From Osedax frankpressi (lineage: Eukaryota > Annelida > Polychaeta > Sabellida > Siboglinidae), in contig OZ038313.1 of the NCBI GenBank assembly GCA_964035775.1, positions 14,202,984 to 14,266,983 on the forward strand: 64,000 nucleotides of DNA, written 5' to 3'. How positions within the stretch are numbered: the stretch's first letter is position 1; each line of letters begins with the position of its first letter. Below are positions 50,451-63,800 of this stretch, piece by piece. The translations under genes and the position numbers were made by a program. Below the pieces are notes generated by a model. The model ran no database searches and had not been told where the DNA came from. It was given only the letters and a program-made list of their open reading frames with translations.

Positions 50451-53400
50451 ATATTTCAATTTTTGTATACCAAAACATTATAATATATATTATCGCTTAT
50501 ATATGAAATACATTATATATATATATATATAAATATATATATTATGATTATATTTAATAAGTATTATAAAAATTATATCAACATTGAAAATATCTATAGA
50601 AATATGTAAATGAAATCGTGCATTACTTGTTAAAAATATATTTGAGGAGTTTTCATAATAAAATAAACATCGAAATATATTTCTAATTTAACGAAACATT
50701 AATAAACATTAATTAATTTACTTAAATAATAATTATAAAGATGTAGGCCTTAAAAAACCATATACTCACGGGCGTTGCTTCTTTAGCAATGACTGTTTCA
50801 TGCCCTTGGGCACACTGGCAATACCATCTCGAAGTTGAGATCCTGCGATATCCTCGGTCACTCTGACCATTCCGGCTACAGCTTTGCCAACGGCTACGAT
50901 GTGCAGGTTGCCGGACAAAACATACTCGCGTCCCCCTGGTGGTTGCAAGTGTGAGTCGAAAACAGTGATATTAAGGAATTGTTATCATTTTATAATTGAT
51001 ATTATTGACAGAAAAGTAATAATGATACACACATGTATGTAATCTATGATAATATAAAGTCTTTTAGAAATATGAAAATATATTCGCTATAATATAAAGT
51101 TATATTGTAATTCAATTATAACCATGAAAGAGTTTTTATTAATCCTTTGACTCCCGCGGATTTTTTTAAAGTAATCGCTATTTTCCCCAGCAATTTTTGT
51201 ATTTATTATAAATTTATACTATTACTCACATAACATACTTTTACATTTTCAAATAATAATAATCGATAATTATAAGTTATCATATTTTTAAAGATAATTT
51301 AATTATCTTTTTAATGAAATTCATATTAATGATGTATATTTAATTACTAATTAAATATTATTGATTAAATAAAAAATAATATATATATTTTATACTGATA
51401 ACATAATTTATGTATATAATATTAATAAATTAACTAATTATACTTTTTTTAATACCATTATATATGTAATACAAGTCTAACTTTTATATGTTGATTGTAT
51501 TTGAAAATAATTGTTATTAAAAAAGTTACGATAATTTATATTTTGAAAATTATCCAAATTATTTTTAAATTATTAGAATAATTAATACTATTTACTATTT
51601 AATTAAATAACTATTTACCAATATAAATATTCTATTATTAATATTACAATTTGGGTTACACTTGAATAAGATATATTAATTAATATTATACACTTGTCAT
51701 TATAATAATTATTTTAATTAATTAAATATATTGTATTAATTTTATAAAATATTTTTTAAAAATGTTATTATAAAAAAATTTCCTATAATAATCTGTTGAT
51801 TTATTAAATATTGTATGCCATTATTAATACTAAAACTTGTTATACATAAATAAGATATATAAATGAATATTATAATAACTATTTTAATTAATTAAATATA
51901 TTTTATAGAATATTTTTAAATATTTTATTGTGATTTAATGTATACAAGTGAAATATAAAATACTTATGAATCATGATACAATTTAAAATACTGTCTACCT
52001 TTATAATAACAGAAACTCACTCTACATACATCGCATTCATATGAAGTTTTCTGTACACATCTTAATACATCTGGACAATAAACACATCTTTTATTACTAT
52101 ATACAACTACTCTATGGCCCGGTACAACATCATTACCACTACCCTGGTAAATGAATCGGATTTTACAATTGGAATAGAAATGGATACGGATTTGGAGTAA
52201 GGGTCAATAAAGGCATGTAATAAGACATTTTTATAAGATAATAAAGAATAGCGTGCGTGGGTTGATTTTGATTTTTTGAAACAAATAAAAGAATTAATAA
52301 TAGAAATATTAAAATAAGTATAAAAAATATATCTCCAGAATTTTTTACCAGTAACATCGTAATAACTCCTAAATTGATCTAATTTATCAACTCCACCCAT
52401 ACTCTTATTGTAGTCTATAATCATGTTCGGTTTTCTCTTTGTTTCTTCATTAAATCTGCTCTTCACATCTGGATCTTTGACGTCGCCCCAAGTCGATAAT
52501 ATATGGACATCCTTTTTTTCTTTCCATCTAAAATTATAAATTTTATACTTCCAAAATAATGTTGTCATATTGATCATAAAAATTTATATTTTATAGACTA
52601 TCAATATAGAATATCTAAACACAATACTTATTTATAATCAATACATATACAGTATTTTATATAGATTAAATTTCGAACCTGCATACTACAATTCCATCAA
52701 GTTTAATGATTTCTCCGATATTTATCTTCTGGCTCATCATGTCGGGCACATATCTTGCATTCTTCTTTATAGTTCCGATTAAATTTATTTTCTTTTTATT
52801 CAGATCTGTTGCAAGCTTAAGTGAAGCATAATAGTTGTCAATGTATAATGTATGGTTATTATATAAATAATTTGGAGAAATAAAATCCATAACAATAGAA
52901 TAATTATATGGTAATGTTTTATCAAAAGTAATATCACTACCAGTATATATTTTAAGTTTAAGACAATATCCTGTAGCAGAATCGCATAAAGCATAAAACT
53001 TAAAAAGAGTAAAAAAAAACAGTTTTTCAGAAAAAGAAGTAGTAAATGAAGATTTTTTTAGTTTCGCATATTCATTTGTTGATTCTACAATGTAACTTAT
53101 CATATCTTTGGTAAAAATTTTAAAAAGAAATCGGCTTCAGTAGTGCAGTCATCAAATAAATCTGTTAGTCCAGTATCTGAGGTAAAGGTTGTATTTCTAG
53201 TATGGGTTATATTATTTAGATTATCAGACCATCCTATGGGAGGATATTAATTTTCGAATTTAAGATCCTTCGCTTTAGGTGCTGAAGAAATTTCTATATA
53301 TTTTGAAGATTGCGAAGATTCACTTTTTTTACATAAATATTCATTATCGGATAATATAAAAGAATCATTCGACTCAATCTGTAATGAAAATATATATTGA

Positions 53401-54896
53401 ATTGTAAAAATAAAAGTTTATAATAATCTAATTTATATAATATAGTAAGGAATCAAATCCTAACTATTTGTAAATTAATCAACAATTCTTATTTTTAACA
53501 TTTCGATCTATTTTCAATTAACTGTTTTTAAATTTTAATGGCAAATGACAATAGTTTTATTGTATATTCAAGTATATATATAAATTTATATATATTAAAT
53601 ATGTGCATAATTATTATAGAATTATAGTAAATCTAATCAGAAATGTAATGTTTATAAATTATTATTTTTTTTATTTATAATATTGCTACAAATATTGTAT
53701 TAGATAACAATCAATTATAATGTAATACATTATTATACTAACTACTTCTTCTAGTGATATATTGCTATCACTTAATATATCGTCGACATCTAAAATAAGC
53801 TGCAATTCATCATCGTAATAATAGTCTGATATGTCGAAAATATAAAAATGAAATGACGTTAAACATTTTAAAAAACTGAAACATATTCTTTATTTACAAT
53901 CCCGCCAAATTTAAAATAGATAGTAATTCATATCGGGATTCATATTAGTGACTATTTATATTCATAAATGAAAATTCTTTATATTTATTAAAAAATAATA
54001 TACATTCAATGTAAAATCATAATATTATTATATATTAAAAATCATACTTATATTACGTAATTTTTTAAATTTAAGGCTTCTAATTTTAATAATTAATAAA
54101 TATTGTAATTCCTTATGTTGTCATATTGAAATTGTAAATAAACAAATTTAAAATACATTGTATCTTTTTTAATATTTTTAAATTAAACATTTAATTACAA
54201 TATTTAATTATAATGAGCATGATGAACATTTTCGAAATCCAAATAAATATTTGTACTGATACCTGTGTTTTTTGTAATAGCTATATAAATAAAATATAAA
54301 ACCATTTGTGTTTTTATTCATTATTATAGATACATAAATTATCTATCAATATATGTTTATGATTTAATATTCGGATAAGTATTTATTGAGTTATAAGCAT
54401 TTTAAATTAAATATTTCAACATCGACCGTTGGGAGAATGCGAGCGTCCCGTTGGGAAGTAAAGGGTTAAAGCAGATTTATTTTATTAAGAAAGTAAATAA
54501 ATGTCATACCATAACTATATGTTGAACTTTGATCTACTTAGCAGTTAATTTTAGAATTTCCCTCTCTAAGAGGCTCAAGTGTGTTTGCTAATTAGATATT
54601 TGTGTATATTCATGTTAAGTTGGTAGATAATATATGTATACAATATCTACCCAGGGTGGAAAGATAATCAAAAATAAACATGCACTTAATTATTGATATA
54701 GATTAATTATAATAATAGAAAATATTTCATAGAAAAAGGAAAATATGGTGTACTATAAAATATATAGTATATATCATGATATAGTATAATATCTAATATA
54801 TCACATCTAATATATATCTCTAATATATTTCTAAGCAGAATATTCCAGATGATAATTTTTAAATCATATGGACTATATAACCTTAATATACTCAAT

Positions 54897-54956
<60 letters not shown>

Positions 54957-55126
54957 TATATAATATATTATAAGGTCTGGTTATAATATTTTGGGAATAT
55001 AAACAATAATTTAAAACTGCTCGAATAACATTTTTACATGGAATGCTATCTTTTGCGAATGACGAATTTAATTTACGTAAAAAATATTCCATGCCATTCA
55101 TATATATATATATATATTTATATTTA

Positions 55127-55173
<47 letters not shown>

Positions 55174-55418
55174 TTATATATATAGCTGATTGGTTAGTGA
55201 TTGCCAAAAAACAAACAAGTCTATATTATTCATATTTATATCAAATGGTTAATATACTATTCACTAACTAACTAACCTATTACCTTCAGTACATTTCCAT
55301 CTAATGTTAAAGCACTTTCCAACATGGCTTTGGGAAGAACGCTGGCAACTGCTGAATTAAATACAGTTTTAGCGTCCCTTTCATAAGTTTCTTTGTACAT
55401 CGTCTGGTATAAGCGAAC
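47100..55418 (-). CDS. GLYCTK: Glycerate kinase (MOFRL type), 8 exons
   Basis: GLYCTK phosphorylates D-glycerate to 2-phosphoglycerate, linking serine and fructose breakdown to glycolysis. Exons in order are 55277-55418, 50770-50935, 50191-50342, 49620-49795, 48806-48978, 48250-48404, 47619-47914 and 47100-47372 (stop). All phases agree and give 510 codons; human GLYCTK has 523 aa. Key stretches are the first-exon SAVASVLP, then AVGKAVAGM, LISGGGSSLLP, ELLKGGGLA, ILSDVIGDP, IASGPT, IIGSNRIAL, AAGEPTVVVKGKG, GRNQHLAL, AAGTDGQDGPT and GTNVMDVH. An in-frame ATG at 55400 could be the start; if not, an upstream exon with a targeting sequence is missing. The donor of exon 55277-55418 is taken as G/GTTAGT because it alone fits the next phase. 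A piggyBac relic lies in the first intron. Confidence 0.95.
51143..54465 (-). mobile_element. piggyBac DNA transposon, internally deleted, in a GLYCTK intron
   Basis: A 3.3-kb element flanked by the TTAA target duplication at 51139-51142 and 54466-54469. Ends are TCCTTTGACTCCC on the left and, inverted, CCCTTTACTTCCC on the right, typical of piggyBac. A minus-strand transposase relic lies at about 52020-53830. The interior is AT-rich. The ends still match loosely and the TTAA is intact, but the transposase is broken in several places, so the copy looks older than the P-like element and is not autonomous. Confidence 0.92.
52020..53830 (-). pseudogene. piggyBac transposase relic
   Basis: Read on the minus strand, the N-terminal part is acidic (YYYDDELQLILDVDDIL) and an IESNDSF...KAKDLKFEN stretch then meets a stop. 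The FLPK region is out of frame with the next part, ISYIVESTNEYAKL. FYALCDSATGY and HTLYIDNYYAS follow, then DYNKSMGGVDKLDQFRSYY. The catalytic Asp of IDNYY and the Asp region of MGGVDKLDQ are present. About 200 residues usually found between the TNxYA and CDSKTGY motifs, including the first catalytic Asp, are missing, so there is an internal deletion. A Cys-rich C-terminal domain (CVYCPDVLRC, CDVC) is in another frame. It has at least one stop, two frameshifts and one large deletion. Confidence 0.88.
54899..54953. repeat. TA microsatellite
   Basis: A pure alternating TA run in the GLYCTK intron, outside the piggyBac element. Confidence 0.9.
55098..55186. repeat. TA / TTTATA microsatellite
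   Basis: Alternating TA with TTTATATT interruptions, ending about 90 bases from the donor of the first visible GLYCTK exon. Confidence 0.9.
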
Positions 55419-58149
55419 CTGACTAAAATATTAGTAAAGCTTCGTGAAATTTGATAATTTGATATTGTTATTTATGTTATTACGACAACCAAATGTCGAT
55501 TAAATTAATTAAATTAATGTTAATACAACTAAATGATTAAAGATTTAGATACTATATTATATTATAAATTAGTAAACTTAAGTTTGTACAATTGTAAGAT
55601 TACATATTGTATGACAAACCAGCCCAATGTCATTCTTAAGTATGAATTAATAATTCTTCGAGGTAAAATCATGTTGATACAATTCACAGCCATCTTTATT
55701 TCTATATTAATTTTGTGTATTCCGCTTTTCCGTATTACCTTGATTTTAGTGTTGTGTTTAGTTTATATATAAACAATGCATATAGACACAGTACGTATAT
55801 ATACACACTACACATAATACAATGATAGTATATATATAGGAAACATACGATATGTTATATTCAGGACCATATGTCTCTGATTCCAATATCTAACTTATGG
55901 TTATAAACATTGGTGTATACGATTAATAAATATTATATTAACTACATACATGTATAATATACAATGTACATTGTGCAATGTGCATTATACAATGTACATT
56001 GTACATTGTGCATTGTACATTATACAATGTACATTGTACATTATACAATGTACATTGTAAATTATTTATTCACATATATTTTAGTATATTTATGTATTCA
56101 GATGTATAATCCATTGCGTTTAGCATTCTTAATACCATAACAATATATTTGACAATAAATTATTAAATATAAATATATCAATGATAGCTACAATGGGGTA
56201 CAATCATATTGTAATATATTCACGCCGTTAGATGAGACATATTGTAATACACATACATAATATTCATACTCACTTACACACTCATACTCGCATATATATA
56301 CCCATATACATACCCCCACACACACACATACAAATACGCACACACAAATGTATATATATTTCAAAAATTTCAATTTCCACTGAATCATAATATTGCATTA
56401 ATTCGAAACACAACTAATATTTATGTAATTAGTACAATTGTCATGTAATGAATTCATCCTCTTTATAAAGATCAAATTAGTATTATTATTTGTGTTACTT
56501 TTTATATACATTTTTTGCTTGAAAATAATAAATATTTTATATGCATATATACAATAGCAACTTATACACACATATAGAGTTATAGAGTTATTTTTTAATG
56601 ATATATTTGAAAACATATATAATATATATTAAGACACTTTATATATGTTATATTTTTATTAAAACTTGGCTAGTATTTTCAATATACTACTTTATATATG
56701 AAGAATAGATAAATTGTATTATATTACCACAGCTACACAAATATGTATAAATAATTATATTGATATGCTTACTTGATCGTGTCGTTTGGTATACTGAAAA
56801 TATATACAGTATCTACTAGTTAACATTAATCTTGGTGATATATGTGTAATATATATATATATGTATGTATATGGCATATTCATTAGAACTATCTAGGCTT
56901 TTATGATGTATGGACCTATACACAATAGTACAATGGAATAAAACACATGTTTCATTTTACCTTCACTATTTTATTCGTAATAGTTGTTTTTAAATCCGGG
57001 ATTGAATGCTCTATAATAATTGATGAGAATGTGCCGATATACTGAATCTATGTATCACATATATATGTGAATGTATATTATAACATACAACAATACAAAT
57101 AATAGATAGCATTCATATATATAAATAATTTACATTACTTCACAGGTAAAATTATGCGTTACATATAGGATTACATATACGTAGAGATATAACAAAAATC
57201 TGTCAATTAATCAGATCCGTCATGATACATATTATATAATTATTAAGATAATATAAAATGCACTAATATTGTTAATAACAATAATTATATGATAATAGTG
57301 TATAAATGTTGTATTACTATAAAGCAAGCACAGATGCTTGACTATATATACTAACTATAGTTTGAAGAATTACTCTATCATTAGGTTACAATGTTATTTG
57401 ACAACTGGCCAAGTGAATGTACTTTGAAATCATTCTAGACATCTGGAAATACAGATCTATTACACTCTCCACAGGGTGTATTTATTTATGAAGATGTAAA
57501 TAAACAAGAATTTATATTATTTATTATCTTTGTGAAATAATGATAACTTTATATAAAAATATGTCAAATAGAACTTGGTGAAATTCAGAAAAGAGCACTT
57601 GAGAATGTATTTGCGAACATTGTAAAAGAATATATCATATGGTACAAAATTAATAACACTTGTAGTGCCATTTCATCAATCACATTTATATAATACAAGA
57701 ATTTATAATATAATAGTAATTGTTATTATATAAAAAATGTGCATTTTTCATATCTATAGAAATTATGATAAATGTTGTTGATATGTAATATATCTAAATA
57801 CTCAAATATGTTATAAAAATATAAACAAACAATATTATAAAGAATTATAATTATAAAGTTAAATTATATCAAGTTAAATTATAAATATACATTTTTATGA
57901 TCAAATTTATACTAAAGAATCGATTACAAACAAATAATACTAATGATATATATAAAAGATATTAATAATTAATTATAATATAATCTCATAGGTTAAATTA
58001 TAAAAAATTGCTAATAGATTTTGATATTTTTTATAAGGATTTTAAAAGTGAATCATATTGAATGTAATAAGTTAAATTAGTATTCAACGTTCAATTCCTC
58101 GAAGTGGAAATTATGATAAAACCCCGGAATGCAACGGAGGGTACCCTTA
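55419..58149. other. AT-rich stretch between GLYCTK and the WW-domain gene
   Basis: This would contain the 5' end and promoter of GLYCTK and the 3' flank of the WW-domain gene. It holds a palindromic TGTACATT cluster (55955-56058) and a CA/TA-rich patch near 56270-56350. No exon is recognised. Confidence 0.5.
55955..56058. repeat. Palindromic ACAATGTACATTGT cluster
   Basis: About 100 bases of overlapping ACAATGTACATTGT-type palindromes with TATAC and TGC variants. Each unit is its own reverse complement, so the block can fold into many alternative hairpins. Confidence 0.85.
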
Positions 58150-60744
58150 TCACTCGAAAACATCGTCGTCGACGTCACCCGGAGACTGGACGTCCTCGAC
58201 TCCTTCCGTCGATGATCTAGTGCCTTCGTTTCGAGGTTGTTCTCGCGTCATCAGCGTACGAATGATTTGTTGTTGGCGGTTACTCAAGGCCACGCTGATG
58301 TCCAACGGGAGACTCCACGATGTCTTGTCTCCCTCGCCGGACATGAAGAACATACGTCCTGTCGAGTGGGGGGAGGGGGGGATAAGAACGCTATATCTAG
58401 TGCTGTATCTAATGAGGCTAGGGAAGGTCTACCCTCACCAGATATGAAGATTATATGACCTGTAGTGGTGGTATAGATTTAAAGGCAGTAGGAATATTTT
58501 ATGAGTAATGGATGCCGATATTTATCGAGGCTTTAAAGGGATTAATGGAGGATTTTAGCGATACAAGTTTTGCTGCGAGGAGGAAATTGGAAGTGGAGCT
58601 TAAGGGAGGAATGGTTGCTATCTAGAGATTACATATAGTGGGGGTGAGTTAATAGTGTGTGGGCGGGGCCTAGAGCAGGTCTCATTAGCCTTTAGTACGT
58701 CGACTGTAAATTGTATTGAAACGATACATGCGGATAGGGGGTTAAATAGAAAATGAAGTGAAAGTTATCTCATGGCTTTAGTAATATTAAATTAATTTAA
58801 ATATTAAAAAGACTTTATTATAGAAAAGAAAACATTATTATTGATACAAAACTAATATTTATATAAATAATAGTTTGTTTATTATATTTGAATTCATGTT
58901 ACAAAATAACATAACTCATTATGTATATTATGTATATTATACATTATTATACATTGTGTATACAAGAAATAATAAATTCTGAATAACTTTAAATAAATAA
59001 ATATGTGCAAAGTTAGATAATACATCATTCGTTAAAAAGGAATATTGCTTTAATAAAATCTTAATGTAATAAAAAGAGAATGTATGTAATTTAGTATAAA
59101 CATTTAATATGATTTATATATCAATAAATACAAATAAATAATTTTTAGAATATCTTGGAAAATCCAATATATTGTATTAAATATATATGAGAATATTTAT
59201 ATTATATTAATTTCATTTGAACATTTTAAAATTTATTATTTCTTATAAAATAAAATAATTGCCAATAACTATTTTTATTTTGGGAAAATCTAGATCTATT
59301 GTTATTTGTAAGTATTGTACGATTATTTGAATGTATCACAACATTATATCTAGTATACTATGTTATATATATTTAAATTAACCATCGTTGTAATGTAAGA
59401 ATGGTCTACTTTGCAAGTACTAGGGATTGACGAACAGACACAGTAGTATGAAACTTAATTACAAATTTCTATCTACCCTTTGGTCAACGGAGAGGCGAGG
59501 CGCTGACTTCACCAACCTCGAGTCTGAGGCTCTCTCGAGATGTGAACGGTCCAACCGAAAGGAAGTTGAGATTCACTGACCAGTAAACCGCAGTCGCAGC
59601 GGTCCGGATTCAGGCGCAACGACTCTATCAACTCGTTGACGTGGTTCACCTGGCGGTCGGCCATGGCGTACGAATAAGGTGAGTCCAACTGTAAGATGAG
59701 GTTAAAATAGGAAGAAGATAAGATAATTGGAAGGACAATAACGATCATTTTTAACACATATTTGAGAGAGAATATTATTAAGGTTTATTAAGAAGGCAAT
59801 GAATAATTAATATATGAAAATAAAATTACAATAAATCAGTGAATGTTTTCACCAATTTAAATTCATCTAATAATTATGTAAGAGTTTCGCAATGTATTAA
59901 ATTGACAATGCGCATTAAAATAGAATTATTTCCATTCTAATTATACAAATAGGTGTACAAAATTATTAATTATTAGCAAAAATAATTCACAATGGAAACC
60001 GGAGATGATAAAGATCTGGTTTTCTCAGAATCCCTGAAAGTCGTGAAAGAAGGCGTTTCACTTGTGTGCCGAGCTCTAGATATCTGTTAATGTGAAACAA
60101 TGGACAATGATAAACTTATGATATAGATTACTATTCTATTATCTATTTAATTAGATCAAATAAATAGTTATTATTTATAGGAATAATCTAAAAAAAGAAA
60201 AATTATTAAAGAATAGCCTTTAAAAGTTAATTCTTAAAATGCTTTTGTCTTTCTATAATGAAAATTAATTATAAATCATAAACTAATTAATAGATGAGAG
60301 TTTAAAAATAAAACCCATTCACCAAGGAATGCTATAATTGACAATTTTAATAAAAATAATAAAAGATAAATATAGTTTGAATTACAAATTCATAATCGCA
60401 TAAATTTAAAAATAAAATCAATTATTCACGAGATGTAATACAAATTGGTTGCAATTACTGAATATACAGATATTGCAGTTCACCTTCTGAAAGCCTAAAG
60501 TCGTAACCTAGGAACAAATGGCATAGCAATGGGTCACTGTTACGAATATAGCGTGATTTATTTATAGCTATAAAAATACACACAGCTACATACACATGCA
60601 GTCATCTGATTCAACATATACATTTTACAAACAGTTTGTACATCAGCTACAAATATATACATATATATATATACACACATATATATATATATATATATAT
60701 ACACATACACATATATATATATACACACACATATATATATATAT

Positions 60745-60800
<56 letters not shown>

Positions 60801-62211
60801 TTTAATATAATTGATTGATAACTTATTTTATATTCTAGCCTCATTCAGTATTTTATAATTAAATACAATTTCACATAACTATCATAATATTATTTTAAGA
60901 ATCTGATATAAAAAGTATATCAACCACTATATTACTTAATATTATTATATTGAAATATAAAAAGACATACAACATTATCGGTTATTTTCAAGCACACAAT
61001 AATGCAAAACGATGTATCATTTATATTTTGGGTGGTAATAATTGGGTCAAAAGAACCTGATATATAACTTAAGACATAATTGTACTACTAAATCATATCA
61101 ACGTTACTACACTCTCATGAGATGATATCAAATGACGTCCTGCTTACACGTAACATTAGTTAGAACGACACTGCTAACACTGTGGCTTAATTCAATATGA
61201 CTCGGTACATAAATGATACCGTATGTTAATTTAACGTTACTAAGGTCGAACCCTATCCATCGCAAAGGTAAAGAGATAGAACAGATATTTGAAATGATAA
61301 TAGAAATATAGAAATAATTAGTTAATATAGAACTAATAATGAGAATATAATTTGTATAATTAATAATTATATAAATATATTTACACGGTTCAAATAATAT
61401 ATATGTGAGTTGAGGTGAGACTGGTGTATGGAGATGGCGTTTTGTACATTAAATTGACCAATAACAATGAGGGTCGTATGGGTAATGATTTGGACTTAGT
61501 TGATAACATAAAAGTGAATAGATAAATATATCCTACAGAGAGGGTCATCAAATATACATTAGTGTGTTGAATAGTGTCATTAAAACCAGAAATTACATGC
61601 AAACTATATAAAAGCCAGGCTATTCTAAGAAATCATCAAATGTATTCTCTGTAAACATGTATATTGATATCTATACACAAAAGAGTATGGTTATGTGTGT
61701 ATATATTTATAAGGTGATAATAACTATTTATACTAAATAGATAATAGAAACTAAACTAAGATATTTAATGATTGATTCAATAATAGATAATCAATTAGCA
61801 TATAATTAAATAATATATATGTATAAACATATTGTATATTTATGAATTAAGTGGATGTAGTTATTTAAATATGTAAGAATTATATATTCACAAGATATTT
61901 CTAGTAACACAACAACAAATACAAAGATGCAAGTGTATTATAAAATCTATCCACATGTTAAATTATTGGTTAATATAAAAATCATGCAATGCAAACAATG
62001 AAATGACCCGAAGTGTTTTTATTGTCATCTCTAATGTTTCCACAGTGAAATTCAAATTGCATATTAAACTAAATGATTGGGTCGCACAAGAGGGGCAAAG
62101 TCTACCCGCGAAGGACATGACCTTACCTTCCTCGTGCCATGTCGATAACTGCGTTTCATTGAACTCAGAGGATCCTTGTCGAAGTAGATCGGATAAAGCA
62201 GACGTATGTTC
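58150..62211 (-). CDS. WW-domain protein, 3' part, family not identified
   Basis: Minus-strand exons are 62127-62211, 59517-59688 and 58150-58358 (stop), with two weaker ones that fit the phases, a 24-base micro-exon 60484-60507 and 60000-60073. The exon 59517/58358 join makes a WW domain: [18 protein letters not shown], then MFF and TSW, ending in LP. WW domains bind proline-rich partners. Upstream are [18 protein letters not shown] and [20 protein letters not shown], probably helical. Downstream is [17 protein letters not shown] and an acidic tail ending DVDDDVFE. I do not recognise the parent protein. The 3' splice site of the last exon follows a run of Cs. The 5' part lies beyond 62211, perhaps outside the window. 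Confidence 0.7.
60650..60800. repeat. TA / CA compound microsatellite
   Basis: Alternating TA and ACACAC blocks in an intron of the WW-domain gene. Short Tyr/Ile and His/Thr reading frames on both strands are artefacts. Confidence 0.95.
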
Positions 62212-62295
62212 CTTTTGAAATGGTTTAGACCGGGATTTAAGAGCGTAGATGCGGGTTTAGGTGAAATCGGTGCGTGGAGCAGGTACAGAGATTTG

Positions 62296-62578
62296 AGTAT
62301 AGGGTATAGCTATACACGTAGGTATAAGTAAGGTAAATCATGATGGTAGATAAAGTACAATGTGTATGAGTGGGTATATGGATGCTAGGATGAGAGTATA
62401 GGGTACAGCTATACACGTAGGTATAAGTAAGGTAAATCACGATTGTAGATAAAGTACAATGTGTGGGTATATGGATGCTAGGATGCGAGTATAGGGTACA
62501 GCTATACACGTAGGTATAAGTAAGGTAAATCACGATTGTAGATAAAGTACAATGTGTGGGCATATGGATGCTAGGATG
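62296..62578. repeat. Three-copy 93- to 99-bp minisatellite upstream of a WW-gene exon
   Basis: Three near-identical copies starting near 62297, 62396 and 62489. The first is 99 bp because of a short extra TGAGTG-like stretch; the next two lack it. It lies about 85 bases upstream, in the transcript sense, of the acceptor of exon 62127-62211. A 108-codon minus-strand frame over it is a repeat product. Confidence 0.93.
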
Positions 62579-62764
62579 CCGATACCAGTAGATTAATTTG
62601 ATATAAAATGCTTTTTATCCACAAATCTATGAATTTATATCAACTATATACTTATATAGTAAAAAATCATACTTAATATATGCGAGTACAATAGAATAAC
62701 TTACATTTATGAATAAAGTATAAGTTTATCAGTAAATTAAGTTGAAATGCCATAAGGTGTCATA

Positions 62765-62826
62765 AAGAGGTAAGAGGTAAGGAGGTATGAGGTAGAAGGT
62801 AAGGGGGTAGGAGGTAAGGGGTAGGT
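62765..62826. repeat. G/A-rich AGGTAAGG patch
   Basis: About 60 bases of irregular AGGTAAGG, GGTATGAGG and GGTAGGAGG units, resembling the G-rich METAP2 minisatellite in style but not in exact unit. Confidence 0.7.
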
Positions 62827-62911
62827 TTTCCTTAAATAGAATTACTAATAAACAAGTTGAGTAACAGTCGAAATTTACAATGAATTTATATTTAGTATCT
62901 TTGGCAATCAA

Positions 62912-63033
62912 ATATATATATTTATATATCAATAATAAATAAGTATATTTATATATCAATAATAAATATGTATATTTATATATCAATAATAAATATGTAT
63001 ATTTATAAATCAATAATAAATATTTATATTTAT
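62912..63033. repeat. 29-bp TATCAATAATAAATATGTATATTTATA array
   Basis: About four copies of an AT-only unit of roughly 29 bp with few changes. Confidence 0.9.
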
Positions 63034-63689
63034 TATTGTGCAATAATTACATATCCTGTTTTGTTAAAAATGAACTAAAAAAATCTGTATTCAAAATTTA
63101 CTATTAATTATAAAGTATTTAGTTTTCTATATAATAATTAATGAGTAATTGATATTCATATAAGGATATTTTTGAATAAACAAATGCAAAATATAAGTAC
63201 TATCTGTGAATATAAATGTGGAAAAATATAGATTGAATTAATATTGATAAATATAAACAAATATACTTTATTTTCGTGATTAAATGGGAATTATTATTTG
63301 TACATGATTTGTATACAAGATTACTGAACAATATTATATATCATATTTAATAAACAATGTTCGTATATAGGGTAACAAATCCTATACAATATGAGATATG
63401 CACAGTATGAGATATAATATAATATACGCCATAGTTCATACAGAATATATAATGATGAAATATGATATATGTTGTACGGTGTATGGTATATAGTATATGG
63501 TATATGCATATAATATAACTAATTAAATAATTATAGTTAATTATAGTTAGTTATAATGAATATATTCATTATAAAAATGCAAATACTATGATTGAATAAA
63601 AACTATTTATTTATTTATTAAGAAACAATTGTTAATTCTCTTTTATAAAATACATCACATACATTAATAAATATTGTGTTATAAAGATG

Positions 63690-63800
63690 TTTTTCAATGG
63701 GTGCCTAGATCATTTGAACTGGTATCTAACGGAGTAACAGCCTCAAGTAAGAACAAACTAAACAGTCTAGTGTTCTTTTGAGATGGCCTAGATACACACT
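63690..63800 (-). other. Candidate upstream exon of the WW-domain gene
   Basis: A GC-richer patch following CTAG on the minus strand and open in one frame (PSQKNTRLFSLFLLEAVTPL and onward). Its position and strand would suit an upstream exon of the WW-domain gene. No donor is convincing (GCT/GTTACT is the one that fits the next phase) and the translation is not recognised. Confidence 0.25.

Noticed and set aside
61230-61275. A tRNA B-box-like GGTTCGA on the minus strand
   Set aside because: No matching T-arm stem, acceptor stem or A box could be found around it.
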